A stretch of 36,252 nucleotides of DNA from JBFXIE01 sp050176255 (GTDB lineage Bacteria > Pseudomonadota > Gammaproteobacteria > Burkholderiales > Burkholderiaceae_C). The notes below the pieces were generated by a model. That model was not told where the DNA came from and ran no database searches. It was given only the letters and a program-made list of their open reading frames with translations. Each line of letters starts with the position of its first letter. Position 1 is the first letter of the stretch. Positions 9,010 through 16,927 of the stretch are shown here, piece after piece. Location of the stretch: the NCBI RefSeq assembly GCF_050176255.1, contig NZ_JBFXIE010000034.1; one strand, written 5' to 3'. The translations under genes and the position numbers were made by a program.

Positions 9010-10632
9010 TCAAGCTTTTGACGGACTTGCCATCCATCGGCGGTACAGATCGCCGGCATCCCAGGGCTGGTCGGTGACCAGGCTCAGCGCATGGGCCAGT
9101 TCGTCGGCGGCCAGCGGCTCGGCGCTGGTTTGCTGCAGCGCCAGCACGGCGGCGCCTGCCTCGGACGGGTCGGTGCCTGCGGCGCTGCGGCGCTGCACAC
9201 GCTCTTGCAGCTGCCGCGGGTCTGCATGGCAGTGCAGGATGGTGAAAGGCAGCCCCAGCGCGCCCGCCAGCGCCCGGAAGGCATCGCGCTCGTGCCGGCG
9301 CAGAAAGGCGGCGTCCACGATCACCGGGTAGCCCGCCTGCAGCGCGGCGCGGGCCTGGCTGTGCAGGTGATCAAAAGTACGCCGGGTGGCCTCGGGGGTA
9401 TAGATGTCCAGACCGTGCGCGGCGGATTTGTCCAGCGGCGCCAGACCGTGCAGTCGCTTGCGCTCCACATCCGAGCGCAGGCGCACGGCGCCGTGCTGCA
9501 GCAGCGCCGCCGCCACGGTGGATTTGCCCGAGCCCGACAGGCCGTGGGTGATGAGCAGGCGCGGGCGTAGCGGCGCGGCCAGCGTCTCGGCACAGCCCAG
9601 GTAGTCCGGCCCCTGCACCGGCAGCGCTTCCGCGCCCTGCCCTGCACGCAGCCGCGCAGCCATGGCGCGCACCAGGGCGCGATAGACCTCGTAGGGACGC
9701 AGCACGGCCAGGCCGGCGTAGTCGCCCGTGCCAGCCAGGTAAGCGTCCAGAAAGCGCCAGGCCAGGTCGGCGCGGCCATGGGCGTGCAAGTCCATGGTGA
9801 AGAAGCCCGCGTCGGCCAGGGTGTCGATCCAGCGCAGCGCCGGGCTGAATTCGATGCAATCAAACGCGGTGATCTCGCCTGCCAGGCGCACCAGGTTGGC
9901 CAGATGCAGGTCGCCGTGGCCTTCGCGCACATGGCCTGCGGCGCGGCGTGCGGTCCAGTCGTCGGCCAGCGTAGGCTGGCGCGCGTCAAACCAGGCGCGC
10001 AGCATGGTCAGCCGGGGCGCATCAGGCGCGGGCAGCAACGGCGCCAGCGTATCCATCACGCCGTGGATGGCCTGGGCCACCTGCTCGGCCGTGCCCCAGT
10101 CGGCGCCTTCGGGCGCGGCGGACACTTCGCTGTGAAAGCGCGCCAGGCGGGCGGCAAAGGCGTCCACCTCGGCGGGCGCCACGGTGCCCGCGCGCACCAG
10201 GGCATCCAGTTCGCTGCCGGTGGCAAAGCGGCGCATGCGCAGCACCCAGTCGATGGCGGCGTCCACATCTTGCGATGTGCCCAGGCGGGGCTGCGCGGGG
10301 CTGCCCAGAACGGGCAGCACGTCCAGGTACAGGGTGGGCGCCAGGCGCAGGTTCAGGCGCAACTCCTCGTTGCAGTAGTGGCGGCGCAAGGCGGGGGTGC
10401 TGAAGTCCGCAAACGGCAGGCGCAGCGGTTTTTTGAGCTTGTAGGCAAAGTCACGGGTGAGCAGGATGCGCGAGATGTGCGTCTGCACCATCTGCACGGG
10501 TGCGTCGCCCGGTGCCTGAAGCCAATAACGCAGTCCCTGCGCCAGCGCGGCGCCGCTGTCGGCATCAACGCGGGCATCAACGCGGGCATGAGCGTCGGCA
10601 TCACTGTCGGCAGGGGCGGGTGTTTGAATCAA
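9010..10632 (-). CDS. bifunctional aminoglycoside-phosphotransferase-like / P-loop kinase fusion protein
   Basis: 540 aa. The N-terminal APH/choline-kinase-like domain (about 1-330) has the catalytic motif HGDLHLANL and ITAFDCIEFSP as the metal-binding counterpart. The C-terminal AAA_33-type P-loop domain (about 350-530) has GLSGSGKST (Walker A), RLRSDVERKRLHG and VIVDAAFLRRHERDAF. Proteins with this two-domain layout are common in proteobacteria, but the substrate is unknown. The start is TTG at 10632, because GGAGG lies 5 bases upstream (GGAGGCTAATTTG). A TTG four codons earlier lies before that site. The ribosome binding site and start codon lie within a family A repeat. No antibiotic resistance should be inferred. 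Confidence 0.85.
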   Translation of the reverse strand: MIQTPAPADSDADAHARVDARVDADSGAALAQGLRYWLQAPGDAPVQMVQTHISRILLTRDFAYKLKKPLRLPFADFSTPALRRHYCNEELRLNLRLAPTLYLDVLPVLGSPAQPRLGTSQDVDAAIDWVLRMRRFATGSELDALVRAGTVAPAEVDAFAARLARFHSEVSAAPEGADWGTAEQVAQAIHGVMDTLAPLLPAPDAPRLTMLRAWFDARQPTLADDWTARRAAGHVREGHGDLHLANLVRLAGEITAFDCIEFSPALRWIDTLADAGFFTMDLHAHGRADLAWRFLDAYLAGTGDYAGLAVLRPYEVYRALVRAMAARLRAGQGAEALPVQGPDYLGCAETLAAPLRPRLLITHGLSGSGKSTVAAALLQHGAVRLRSDVERKRLHGLAPLDKSAAHGLDIYTPEATRRTFDHLHSQARAALQAGYPVIVDAAFLRRHERDAFRALAGALGLPFTILHCHADPRQLQERVQRRSAAGTDPSEAGAAVLALQQTSAEPLAADELAHALSLVTDQPWDAGDLYRRWMASPSKA

Positions 10633-10687
10633 ATTAGCCTCCAACCCATGTAAATCAAGCGCAAGCAGCTATCAAAACAATAGTTAA
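10628..10687 (+). repeat. dispersed repeat family A, copy 3, carrying RBS and start codon of the kinase-fusion gene
   Basis: ATCAAATTAGCCTCC, then AAATCAAGCGCAAGCAGCTAT, then AACAATAGT match the family, with a diverged centre. It covers almost the whole gap between the permease stop and the kinase-fusion start. Read on the minus strand its left end is GGAGGCTAATTTG, which contains both Shine-Dalgarno and TTG start. Confidence 0.85.
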
Positions 10688-10696
10688 TCAACCGGC

Positions 10697-13384
10697 TTAT
10701 TCGGCCGATCGGCGCAGGGTGTCCATCACGGGGCGGGTCAGCACCTCGCGCAGCCCCCACCAGCCCGCTGCCAGCGCCAGCACCGCCCCTGCCAGCGCGC
10801 CCGCCAGGGGCACCCAGGCCTGGGCCGTCCAGACAAAGTCGAACACGTAGCGCGCCAGCAGCCAGCCCACGGCCACGGCCACGCAGCTGGCCAGAAAGCC
10901 CGCCAGCAGGCCCACGCCTGCCAGCTCGGCGCGCTGCACCTGCCGCAGCAGGCTGGCGCGCGCGCCCACGGCGCGCATGATGGCGAACTCGCGCGCCCGT
11001 TCCTCGCGCGTGGCGGTGACGGCGGCAAACAGCACCACCAGCCCCGCCGCCAGCGTGAAGGCAAACAGAAACTCCACCGCGCGGATCACCTGCGCCAGCA
11101 CGCCCTGCACCTGGGCCAGCGTGGCACTGAGGTCCACGTTGGTGATGTTGGGAAAGGCGTGGACCAGCGCATTGTCAAAGCTGGCGCTGCCAACGCCGGG
11201 ACGCCCCGAGTGGGACGCTGCGCCCCCGGGCGGCAGCGGGCCTTGCGTGGCGGCGGAGCGTGGGGGCCACAGTTCTGGCGCATGAAAGGCGGCCAGGTAG
11301 GTGTAGGGCACGTCGGGCATCTGCGCCAGCGGGTACATGACGAAGAAGTTGGCGCGCATGGAGCTCCAGTCCACCTTGCGCAGGCTGGTGATGCGCACGT
11401 CGCTGTACACGCCGGCAATGTCAAAGCGCAGGCGGTCGCCCAGCTTCAGGCCCAGGGTCTGGGCCAGGCCTTCTTCCACACTGACGGCGCCGGGTTCCTC
11501 GGGTGTCCAGCGCCCGCCCACAATGGGGTTGTGCTGCGGCGCGTCGTGCGCGTTGGAGAGGTTGAACTCGCGGTCCACCAGGCGCTTGGCGCGGTCTTCC
11601 TGGTAGTCGTCCATGCTCACGGCCCGGTCGTTGATGGCCACCAGCCGGCCACGGAACATGGGGTACCAGTCGTACTGCGCCACGCCTGCCTGGCGCAGCA
11701 TCTGCTGAAAGGACTCGGCCTGGTCCGGCAGGATGTTGATCACGAAGCGGTTGGGCGCATCGGCCGGCGTGGCGCGCTGCCAGCTGTCGATGAGGTCGGT
11801 GCGCAGCAGCACCAGCAGCACCAGCGCCAGCAGGCCCACGGCCAGGCTGCTGACCTGCACCACGGCATAGACCGGGCGCGCGGCGATCTGGCGCGTGGCC
11901 AGCACCAGCCAGCGCGGCGCGGTGGTCTCGCGCACGCTGCGGCGCAACAACCCCACGGCCGCCCACGCCAGGGCCGCAAACAACAGCACGGCCGCGGCAA
12001 AGCCGCCTACGGCGATCGCGCCCAGTTTCAGGTCGCGGCTCACCGTCAGCAGCAGCGCGGCAAAGCCCGCCACGCCCAGACCCAGCACGGCCATCGAGGC
12101 GGGCCGCGCATTGCCCAGATCACGGCGGATGACGCGCAGCGGCGGCACCTGCGCCAGCTGCAGCACCGGCGGCAGTCCAAACGCGCACAGCAGCGTCAGG
12201 CCCACGCCCACGCCAAAGGCGACGGGCCACAGGCTGGCCGCGGGCAGCGCCGCCTCCACCAGCCCCGCCAGCAGCAGCACAAAGACGTGGTGCACGGCAA
12301 AGCCCAGCAGCACACCCAGTGCGCTTGCAAACAGGCCGACCAGCGCGAACTCCACCGCGTAAGCCGCGGCAATGGTGCGCTGGCTCTGGCCCAGCACGCG
12401 CAGGAGCGCGGCGGCGTCCAGGTTTTCGTTGGCAAAACCGCGCGCCGCCAGCGCCACGGCCACGGCCGACAGCAGCGCCGCCAGCAGAGCCACGAGGTTG
12501 AGGAATTTCTGCGCGCGGTCCAGCGTCTGGCGCATCTCGGGGCGGCCGCTTTCCAGCGACTCGACGCGCACGCCGCGCATGTCAGGCCCCGCCACTGCCT
12601 GGCCAGCCCAGTCGGTGAAGCGCTGGACGGCATGCGGCGCGCCCGCCACGGCAAAGCGGTAGGTGATGCGGCTGGCGGGCTGCACCAGACCTGTGGCGGG
12701 CAGGTCCAGCGCATTGACCATCACCCGCGGTGCAAAGCTCATGAAGCCTGCGCCGCGGTCAGGTTCCAGGGTGATGATGCGCGTGATGCGCAGTTGTCCG
12801 TCGCCCAGCAGCAGAAAGTCGCCCAGCTGAAGCGCCAGCGATTCGAGCAGCGGCGCATCCACCCAGACCTCGCCGCGCGCAGGAATGTCCTGGGTGGGAA
12901 TGCCGGGGCGCTGCGGGCCGTCGGCCACCTGCAAACGCCCGCGCAGCGGGTAGCCGGGCTCCACGCTTTTGAGGGCCACCAGCCGGCTGGCGCCGCCGCG
13001 CTCGTCGCTTGCGCGCCCCATGGTCGGAAAGCTCAGCGTGGTCACGCTCTGCAAGCCCAGCGCTCGCGCCTGCTCCACAAAGGCAGCGGGCGTGGGGTTG
13101 TCGCTGGCAACCACGGCGTCGCCGCCCAGCAGCTGCAGCGCATCGCGCGCCAGGCCGCCCTGCAGGCGGTCGGCAAAAAAGCCCACCGAGGTCAGCGCGG
13201 CCACGGCCAGCGTGACGGCGACCATGAGCAGGCGCAGCTCTCCCGCGCGCAGGTCGCGCAGCAGCGTGCGCCAGCCCAGTCGGACAAAGGCCCACGGGCT
13301 GGGCGCCGCGAGACCTCCCGCATGGAGGGCGAGCGTGGGTGCGGTGGTGGCTGTGTCTGCAGTGGCGGGCATGGCTGGCATCAT
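10697..13384 (-). CDS. large FtsX-type ABC transporter permease with an in-frame repeat insertion
   Basis: 895 aa from the ATG ATG pair at 13384, 22 bases after the fdhD stop. A Met four codons in is also possible. It resembles the YbbP class of FtsX-fold permeases. One hydrophobic helix lies near the N-terminus (LRLLMVAVTLAVAALTSVGF) and about nine more are spread over two FtsX domains, such as LVALLAALLSAVAVALAARG, AYAVEFALVGLFASALGVLL and VEFLFAFTLAAGLVVLFAAV. Periplasmic domains lie between. Such permeases normally pair with a YbbA/LolD-like ATPase, but none is adjacent. Residues about 706-730 (Pro/Gly/Ser/Ala-rich) are encoded by a family B repeat. The substrate is unknown; lipids or lipoproteins are typical for the fold. 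Confidence 0.88.
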   Translation of the reverse strand: MMPAMPATADTATTAPTLALHAGGLAAPSPWAFVRLGWRTLLRDLRAGELRLLMVAVTLAVAALTSVGFFADRLQGGLARDALQLLGGDAVVASDNPTPAAFVEQARALGLQSVTTLSFPTMGRASDERGGASRLVALKSVEPGYPLRGRLQVADGPQRPGIPTQDIPARGEVWVDAPLLESLALQLGDFLLLGDGQLRITRIITLEPDRGAGFMSFAPRVMVNALDLPATGLVQPASRITYRFAVAGAPHAVQRFTDWAGQAVAGPDMRGVRVESLESGRPEMRQTLDRAQKFLNLVALLAALLSAVAVALAARGFANENLDAAALLRVLGQSQRTIAAAYAVEFALVGLFASALGVLLGFAVHHVFVLLLAGLVEAALPAASLWPVAFGVGVGLTLLCAFGLPPVLQLAQVPPLRVIRRDLGNARPASMAVLGLGVAGFAALLLTVSRDLKLGAIAVGGFAAAVLLFAALAWAAVGLLRRSVRETTAPRWLVLATRQIAARPVYAVVQVSSLAVGLLALVLLVLLRTDLIDSWQRATPADAPNRFVINILPDQAESFQQMLRQAGVAQYDWYPMFRGRLVAINDRAVSMDDYQEDRAKRLVDREFNLSNAHDAPQHNPIVGGRWTPEEPGAVSVEEGLAQTLGLKLGDRLRFDIAGVYSDVRITSLRKVDWSSMRANFFVMYPLAQMPDVPYTYLAAFHAPELWPPRSAATQGPLPPGGAASHSGRPGVGSASFDNALVHAFPNITNVDLSATLAQVQGVLAQVIRAVEFLFAFTLAAGLVVLFAAVTATREERAREFAIMRAVGARASLLRQVQRAELAGVGLLAGFLASCVAVAVGWLLARYVFDFVWTAQAWVPLAGALAGAVLALAAGWWGLREVLTRPVMDTLRRSAE
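11194..11268 (+). repeat. dispersed repeat family B, copy 1, inside the permease gene
   Basis: GGCAGCGG, then GCGGCGGAGCGTGGGGGC, preceded by CCCCCGGG, aligns with the copy at 28099-28174 read on the minus strand. The reading frame stays open and it encodes a low-complexity segment (ATQGPLPPGGAASHSGRPG). Copy 2 has the opposite orientation relative to its host gene. Confidence 0.6.
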
Positions 13385-13406
13385 GCCACCCGCCCCGCAA
13401 CAGGTT

Positions 13407-14321
13407 TCAGGCTGTGGGTATCGCCGGCGGCTGCGCCAGTTCCGGCTGCAGCACCAGCCGCTCGGCACCGGCGTAGCACAGGAAGCGCCGGTGGGTGGCG
13501 CGCCCGATGGCGCACAACCCCAGCTGGCTGGCCACCGCGTGCCCCATTTGCGTCATGCCGCTGCGCGACACGACGATGGGCACGCCCATCTGGGCCGACT
13601 TGATGACCATCTCGCTGGTCAGGCGGCCCGTGGTGTAGAACACCTTGTCGCCGCCCCGCATGGCGTCGCCCGGCTGCTGCATCCACATCCAGCCAGCGAT
13701 GGTGTCGATGGCGTTGTGGCGGCCCACGTCCTCCACAAAGACCAGCATCTGCGCCCCCTGGAACAGCGCGCAGCCATGCACCGATCCCGCGGACTTGTAG
13801 GTGGACTCCTGCAGCCGGATTGCGTTGACGATGGCGTACAGATCGGCCTGCGTCAGCACGGCGGGGGGCAGGCGGATGCCGGCCACGTCATCCATCAGAC
13901 CGCCGAACACGCTGCCCTGGCCGCAGCCGGTGGTGACCAGCTTGCGCGCGGTGCGCTCCTCGATGCGCGCAATGCCGCGGCGCGTGGCCACAGCAGCGGC
14001 ATTGACGTCCCAGTCCACGGTGATGGACTCGATCTCATCGACCGAATCCACCAGCCGCTGGTTGCGCAGGTAGCCCAGCACCAGCAGCTCGGGGTGCGCG
14101 CCCAGCGTCATCAGCGTGACCAGTTCGCGCTTGTCCACATACACGGTGAGCGGGCGCTCTGCAGGGATGTGCAGTTCTTCCTGTTCACCTCGCTCGTTGA
14201 TGGCCAGCACCGCATGGGTCAGCGGCGCAGCTGCCTGCGTGAGCCGGGGCAGCCATGGCAGCCGGGCGGTTTGATCGGGAGTCTGGCTTTCAGGCGTTGG
14301 CGTCATGGTCGCGGCGTACAT
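13407..14321 (-). CDS. fdhD: formate dehydrogenase accessory sulfurtransferase
   Basis: 304 aa. FdhD passes sulfur from a cysteine desulfurase to the bis-MGD cofactor of formate dehydrogenases, an activity both enzymes of this cluster should need. Landmarks are VYVDKRELVTLMTLGAHPEL, TTGCGQGSVFG, FVEDVGRHNAIDT and a C-terminal LCAIGRATHRRFLCYAGAERL. The enterobacterial enzyme has a Cys-x-x-Cys loop. Here the second Cys is Gly (C-G-Q-G), leaving one cysteine in the loop; I recall this in other beta-proteobacterial FdhD proteins. The start may be the ATG at 14321 or a GTG at 14339; neither has a clear ribosome binding site. It follows the small secreted protein gene after about 107 bases and precedes the permease. 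Confidence 0.95.
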   Translation of the reverse strand: MYAATMTPTPESQTPDQTARLPWLPRLTQAAAPLTHAVLAINERGEQEELHIPAERPLTVYVDKRELVTLMTLGAHPELLVLGYLRNQRLVDSVDEIESITVDWDVNAAAVATRRGIARIEERTARKLVTTGCGQGSVFGGLMDDVAGIRLPPAVLTQADLYAIVNAIRLQESTYKSAGSVHGCALFQGAQMLVFVEDVGRHNAIDTIAGWMWMQQPGDAMRGGDKVFYTTGRLTSEMVIKSAQMGVPIVVSRSGMTQMGHAVASQLGLCAIGRATHRRFLCYAGAERLVLQPELAQPPAIPTA

Positions 14322-14428
14322 GTAATTACGCCCCGTCACGCGCGGGGCGCTGCGGGGCGTGCGGGGGGCGCAGAGGCGGTCAGAAACTCAGGGCCACCGC
14401 GCCGGGACGCGGGGCCCGCGGGCCGGCA

Positions 14429-14857
14429 TCAGCTCTTCGGGGCAGGTGCGGCAGAGGCGCCCGCTGCGGGTGCAGCAGCGCCGGCAGCGCTGGCAGCGCT
14501 GGCAGTGGGGCTGGCAGCAGCACCGGCGACCGGGGGCGTGGCGGCAGCTGCCGTCTCAGGCGGCTTGGCCACGGGCGGGGTGAAGCTGAAGGGGCCCGGG
14601 TCGGTGCAAGCGGCCGTGGCCGCAGCGGGCCGGGCATCAGCCGCCGTGCGACGGTAATGCGCCGCCGCCCTGTCCTGCGCCTGGCACAGCTTGTAGGCGT
14701 CCACCTTGCCGGCCCAGGCGGATCTGGCAGCGGACTCTGCGGCCTTCAGTTGTGCTTCGGGCGTCGGGGGCGGCAGCTTGGCGCCCGCCACACCGGCCAG
14801 CGATGCCAGGGCCAGGCCCAAGGCGCCGCGCTTCACGAGAGTGGTTGCCAACATCAT
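14429..14857 (-). CDS. small secreted Ala/Pro-rich protein of the formate dehydrogenase cluster
   Basis: 142 aa, not assignable to a named family. The start is fixed by GGAGG 6 bases upstream and by overlap with the previous stop (ATGATG). A Sec-type signal peptide is clear: charged start, then GALGLALASLAGVAGA, with cleavage before KLPPPTPEAQ. The mature middle part (about 27-85) is helical, with LCQAQDRAAAHYRRTAAD and one more Cys (AACTDPGPF). The last 55 residues are almost only Ala, Pro, Ser, Thr and Gly and probably disordered. Location directly after the cytochrome b subunit suggests a periplasmic partner of the respiratory formate dehydrogenase. That is inference only. Confidence 0.75.
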   Translation of the reverse strand: MMLATTLVKRGALGLALASLAGVAGAKLPPPTPEAQLKAAESAARSAWAGKVDAYKLCQAQDRAAAHYRRTAADARPAAATAACTDPGPFSFTPPVAKPPETAAAATPPVAGAAASPTASAASAAGAAAPAAGASAAPAPKS

Positions 14858-16053
14858 TGATTTCCTCCCACTGCAGGTTGGGGATGCGGAGCCTGCCCCG
14901 CGGATGCAACGCCGCTGCGCTGGGCAGGAATCTTGCCGTTGCGAATGTCTTCGGCCCACAGCTCGTGGTGCTCTTGCGCCCAACCCTCGCTGACGTAGCC
15001 GGTCTTCATGGCTTTATAGGCGCCGCGCATGCCGATGGTGCCCATGTAGATATGGCCCATCAACAGCGCCATCATCCAGATGGCCAGCGTGGCATGCACC
15101 ATGTGTGCGATCTGCATCTCGCCCCGCAGCAGGCCCCAGCCGGGGATCAGCTTGTCGAGCACCAGGCCCGACAGCACGACGAACACGCCAGGGATGGTGA
15201 TACCCCACCAGAACATGCCCTTCTCGCCCGCATTGAAACGGTGCGAGGGCACCTGGTGATCGCCAAACATGCCACCCGCCTTGGACAACCAGACAAAGTC
15301 CGCGCGGTTGGCGATGTTGTCCTTGATGAAGGTCAGAATGATCACCGTGAGCGACACGGCAAACAGCGGTCCCATGAAGTTGTGCACGTTCTTGGCGGCG
15401 TAGGCCAGCCAGCCGAACAACTGGGCGCCCAGCACCGGCAACAGGAAGAACTTGCCAAACGCCATCAGGATGCCCGTGACGGCCAGCGTGACGAAGGCAA
15501 TGGCATTGGACCAGTGCGCCGCGCGCTCAAAGGGCGTAAAGCGCTCGATCTTGCGGCCGCCGGTTTCCGGGTGCTCGTGCCCCATCGGACCCTTGGCCAG
15601 GTAAAAAATGGCCATTGCCAGGACGACGATGCCCAACAGAGCTGCGCCGTAAGGAATGATCCAGTGGTTGCGCACCTCGCGCCAGGCCTGGCCTGCCGTG
15701 GTGTAGCGCGATCCGGGGTACTGCACGAAAGGCTGGATCAGATTTCCCGCCTCAGGCGCCTGCGACTTGGGCAGGCTGCTATAGCCCGTCACGCCGTCAC
15801 TGACCTGTCGCCACATGGGCGCGTTGTTGCCCGGCTGCACCTTGGCGCGCTCGCCGTTGGTCTGCCCGGCATAGCCCGGCTCCTGGCTGGCATCGGGCCT
15901 GACTTCGAAGATGTTCTGACCCTGGACAGCCGCAAGCGGCGCCGGCGCAGCACTGGCAGCCGCGGGCGCTGCCGCGTCGCTGGCAGTGCCTGCGGGGGCT
16001 TGCGCCCAGGCAGCACCGCCCACCAGCAGCAAGGCACACAAAAGGTGTTTCAT
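14854..16053 (-). CDS. formate dehydrogenase gamma subunit, membrane cytochrome b
   Basis: 399 aa from the ATG at 16053, chosen because a signal peptide starts there (HLLCALLLVGGAAWAQA). A periplasmic stretch of roughly 120 residues, Ala-rich at first, follows. The first membrane helix is WIIPYGAALLGIVVLAMAIF. The FdoI/FdnI-like cytochrome b core then has helices containing the probable haem-ligand histidines ERAAHWSNAI, KNVHNFMG, AHMVHATLA and MGHIYMG. It should take electrons from the Fe-S subunit and reduce quinone. It is longer than E. coli FdoI (211 aa), as is usual for the FDH3-type gamma subunit. It overlaps the next gene by TGATG. Confidence 0.93.
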   Translation of the reverse strand: MKHLLCALLLVGGAAWAQAPAGTASDAAAPAAASAAPAPLAAVQGQNIFEVRPDASQEPGYAGQTNGERAKVQPGNNAPMWRQVSDGVTGYSSLPKSQAPEAGNLIQPFVQYPGSRYTTAGQAWREVRNHWIIPYGAALLGIVVLAMAIFYLAKGPMGHEHPETGGRKIERFTPFERAAHWSNAIAFVTLAVTGILMAFGKFFLLPVLGAQLFGWLAYAAKNVHNFMGPLFAVSLTVIILTFIKDNIANRADFVWLSKAGGMFGDHQVPSHRFNAGEKGMFWWGITIPGVFVVLSGLVLDKLIPGWGLLRGEMQIAHMVHATLAIWMMALLMGHIYMGTIGMRGAYKAMKTGYVSEGWAQEHHELWAEDIRNGKIPAQRSGVASAGQAPHPQPAVGGNQ

Positions 16054-16066
16054 GGCAGGCCTCGCA

Positions 16067-16300
16067 TCACCGCACGCGGGTGTATTCGTTCTGGCCGTAC
16101 TGCATGCGGGCCTTGAGCTTTTGCTCCCAGCTGCCCGCATCGCCCGCCTTCCAGTCGGGGGCGGTGAAGTTGCTGCCCGTGCCCGCGTAGGGCGGTGCGT
16201 CCTGCTTCACGCCACCGCCGGTTTGCGGCTTCTCGCCGCAGGCCGACAGGGCCACCACGGCGCCCAGGGCGCCCAGAACATGCCATGCGCGTGTCTTCAT
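16067..16300 (-). CDS. small lipoprotein between the Fe-S and cytochrome b subunits
   Basis: 77 aa. The ATG has GGAGC upstream and overlaps the stop of the Fe-S subunit gene (ATGA). The signal peptide HVLGALGAVVALSACGEKP carries a lipobox with acylated Cys about residue 21. The mature part is about 56 residues and polar, with DAPPYAGTGSNFTAPDWKAGD and a basic end (ARMQYGQNEYTRVR). I know no functional assignment. Its place between two structural genes, with a coupled start, suggests it is a small periplasm-facing accessory of the respiratory formate dehydrogenase. Confidence 0.8.
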   Translation of the reverse strand: MKTRAWHVLGALGAVVALSACGEKPQTGGGVKQDAPPYAGTGSNFTAPDWKAGDAGSWEQKLKARMQYGQNEYTRVR

Positions 16301-16917
16301 GACTTTGCTCCTGCCGGCGGCTGGCCGGCCTGCTTGGAACCATAGGCTGTGCCCCAGCCCCAGACTTCGGCGCCCTTGCCGCGCTGGATCACGCGGGTGC
16401 GGAAGATGTCGGCCACCACGTCGCCGTCACCAGCCAGCAGAGCCTTGGTCGAGCACATCTCGGCGCAGGCCGGCAGCTTGCCTTCGGCCAGGCGGTTGCG
16501 GCCGTACTTTTCAAACTCGGCCTGGCTGCCGTGCTGCTCTGGGCCACCGGCGCAGAAGGTGCACTTGTCCATCTTGCCGCGCACACCAAAGGTGCCCTGC
16601 GACGGAAACTGCGGCGCGCCGAACGGACAGGCGTAACTGCAGTAGCCGCAGCCGATGCACACATCCTTGTCGTGCAGCACCACGCCCTCGTCGGTACGGT
16701 AAAAGCAATTGACGGGGCAGACGGCCATGCAGGGCGCGTCGCTGCAGTGCATGCAGGCGACCGAGATGGACTTCTCGCCCGGTACACCGTCGTTGAGCGT
16801 GACCACGCGGCGGCGGTTGACGCCCCAGGGCACCTCGTGCTCGTTCTTGCAGGCGGTGACGCAGCTGTTGCACTCAATGCAGCGCTCGGCGTCGCAGATA
16901 AATTTCATTCGTGCCAT
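16297..16917 (-). CDS. fdh3B: formate dehydrogenase beta subunit (FDH3 type), four [4Fe-4S]
   Basis: 206 aa with GGAGG 5 bases before the ATG. It transfers electrons from the catalytic subunit to the cytochrome b subunit. Cysteine groups: C13-x2-C16-x2-C19-x3-C23; C55-x2-C58-x4-C63-x3-C67; C87-x2-C90-x2-C93-x3-C97; and C119-x2-C122 paired with C151-x3-C155. These are enough for four [4Fe-4S] clusters. It lacks its own Tat signal, so it should be exported with the catalytic subunit. It lacks the C-terminal membrane anchor found in E. coli FdoH, which agrees with the shorter FDH3 type. Confidence 0.95.
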   Translation of the reverse strand: MARMKFICDAERCIECNSCVTACKNEHEVPWGVNRRRVVTLNDGVPGEKSISVACMHCSDAPCMAVCPVNCFYRTDEGVVLHDKDVCIGCGYCSYACPFGAPQFPSQGTFGVRGKMDKCTFCAGGPEQHGSQAEFEKYGRNRLAEGKLPACAEMCSTKALLAGDGDVVADIFRTRVIQRGKGAEVWGWGTAYGSKQAGQPPAGAKS

Positions 16918-16927
16918 GGCTGCCTCC

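Noticed and set aside
9010..10632. Aminoglycoside resistance gene
   Set aside because: The APH-like domain is fused to a P-loop kinase domain in a housekeeping-type protein, and nothing points to antibiotic substrates.
13300..13345. A third family B copy near the permease N-terminus
   Set aside because: Only a short stretch (GAGGGCGAGCGTGGG) resembles the family, which is too little in such G+C-rich sequence.
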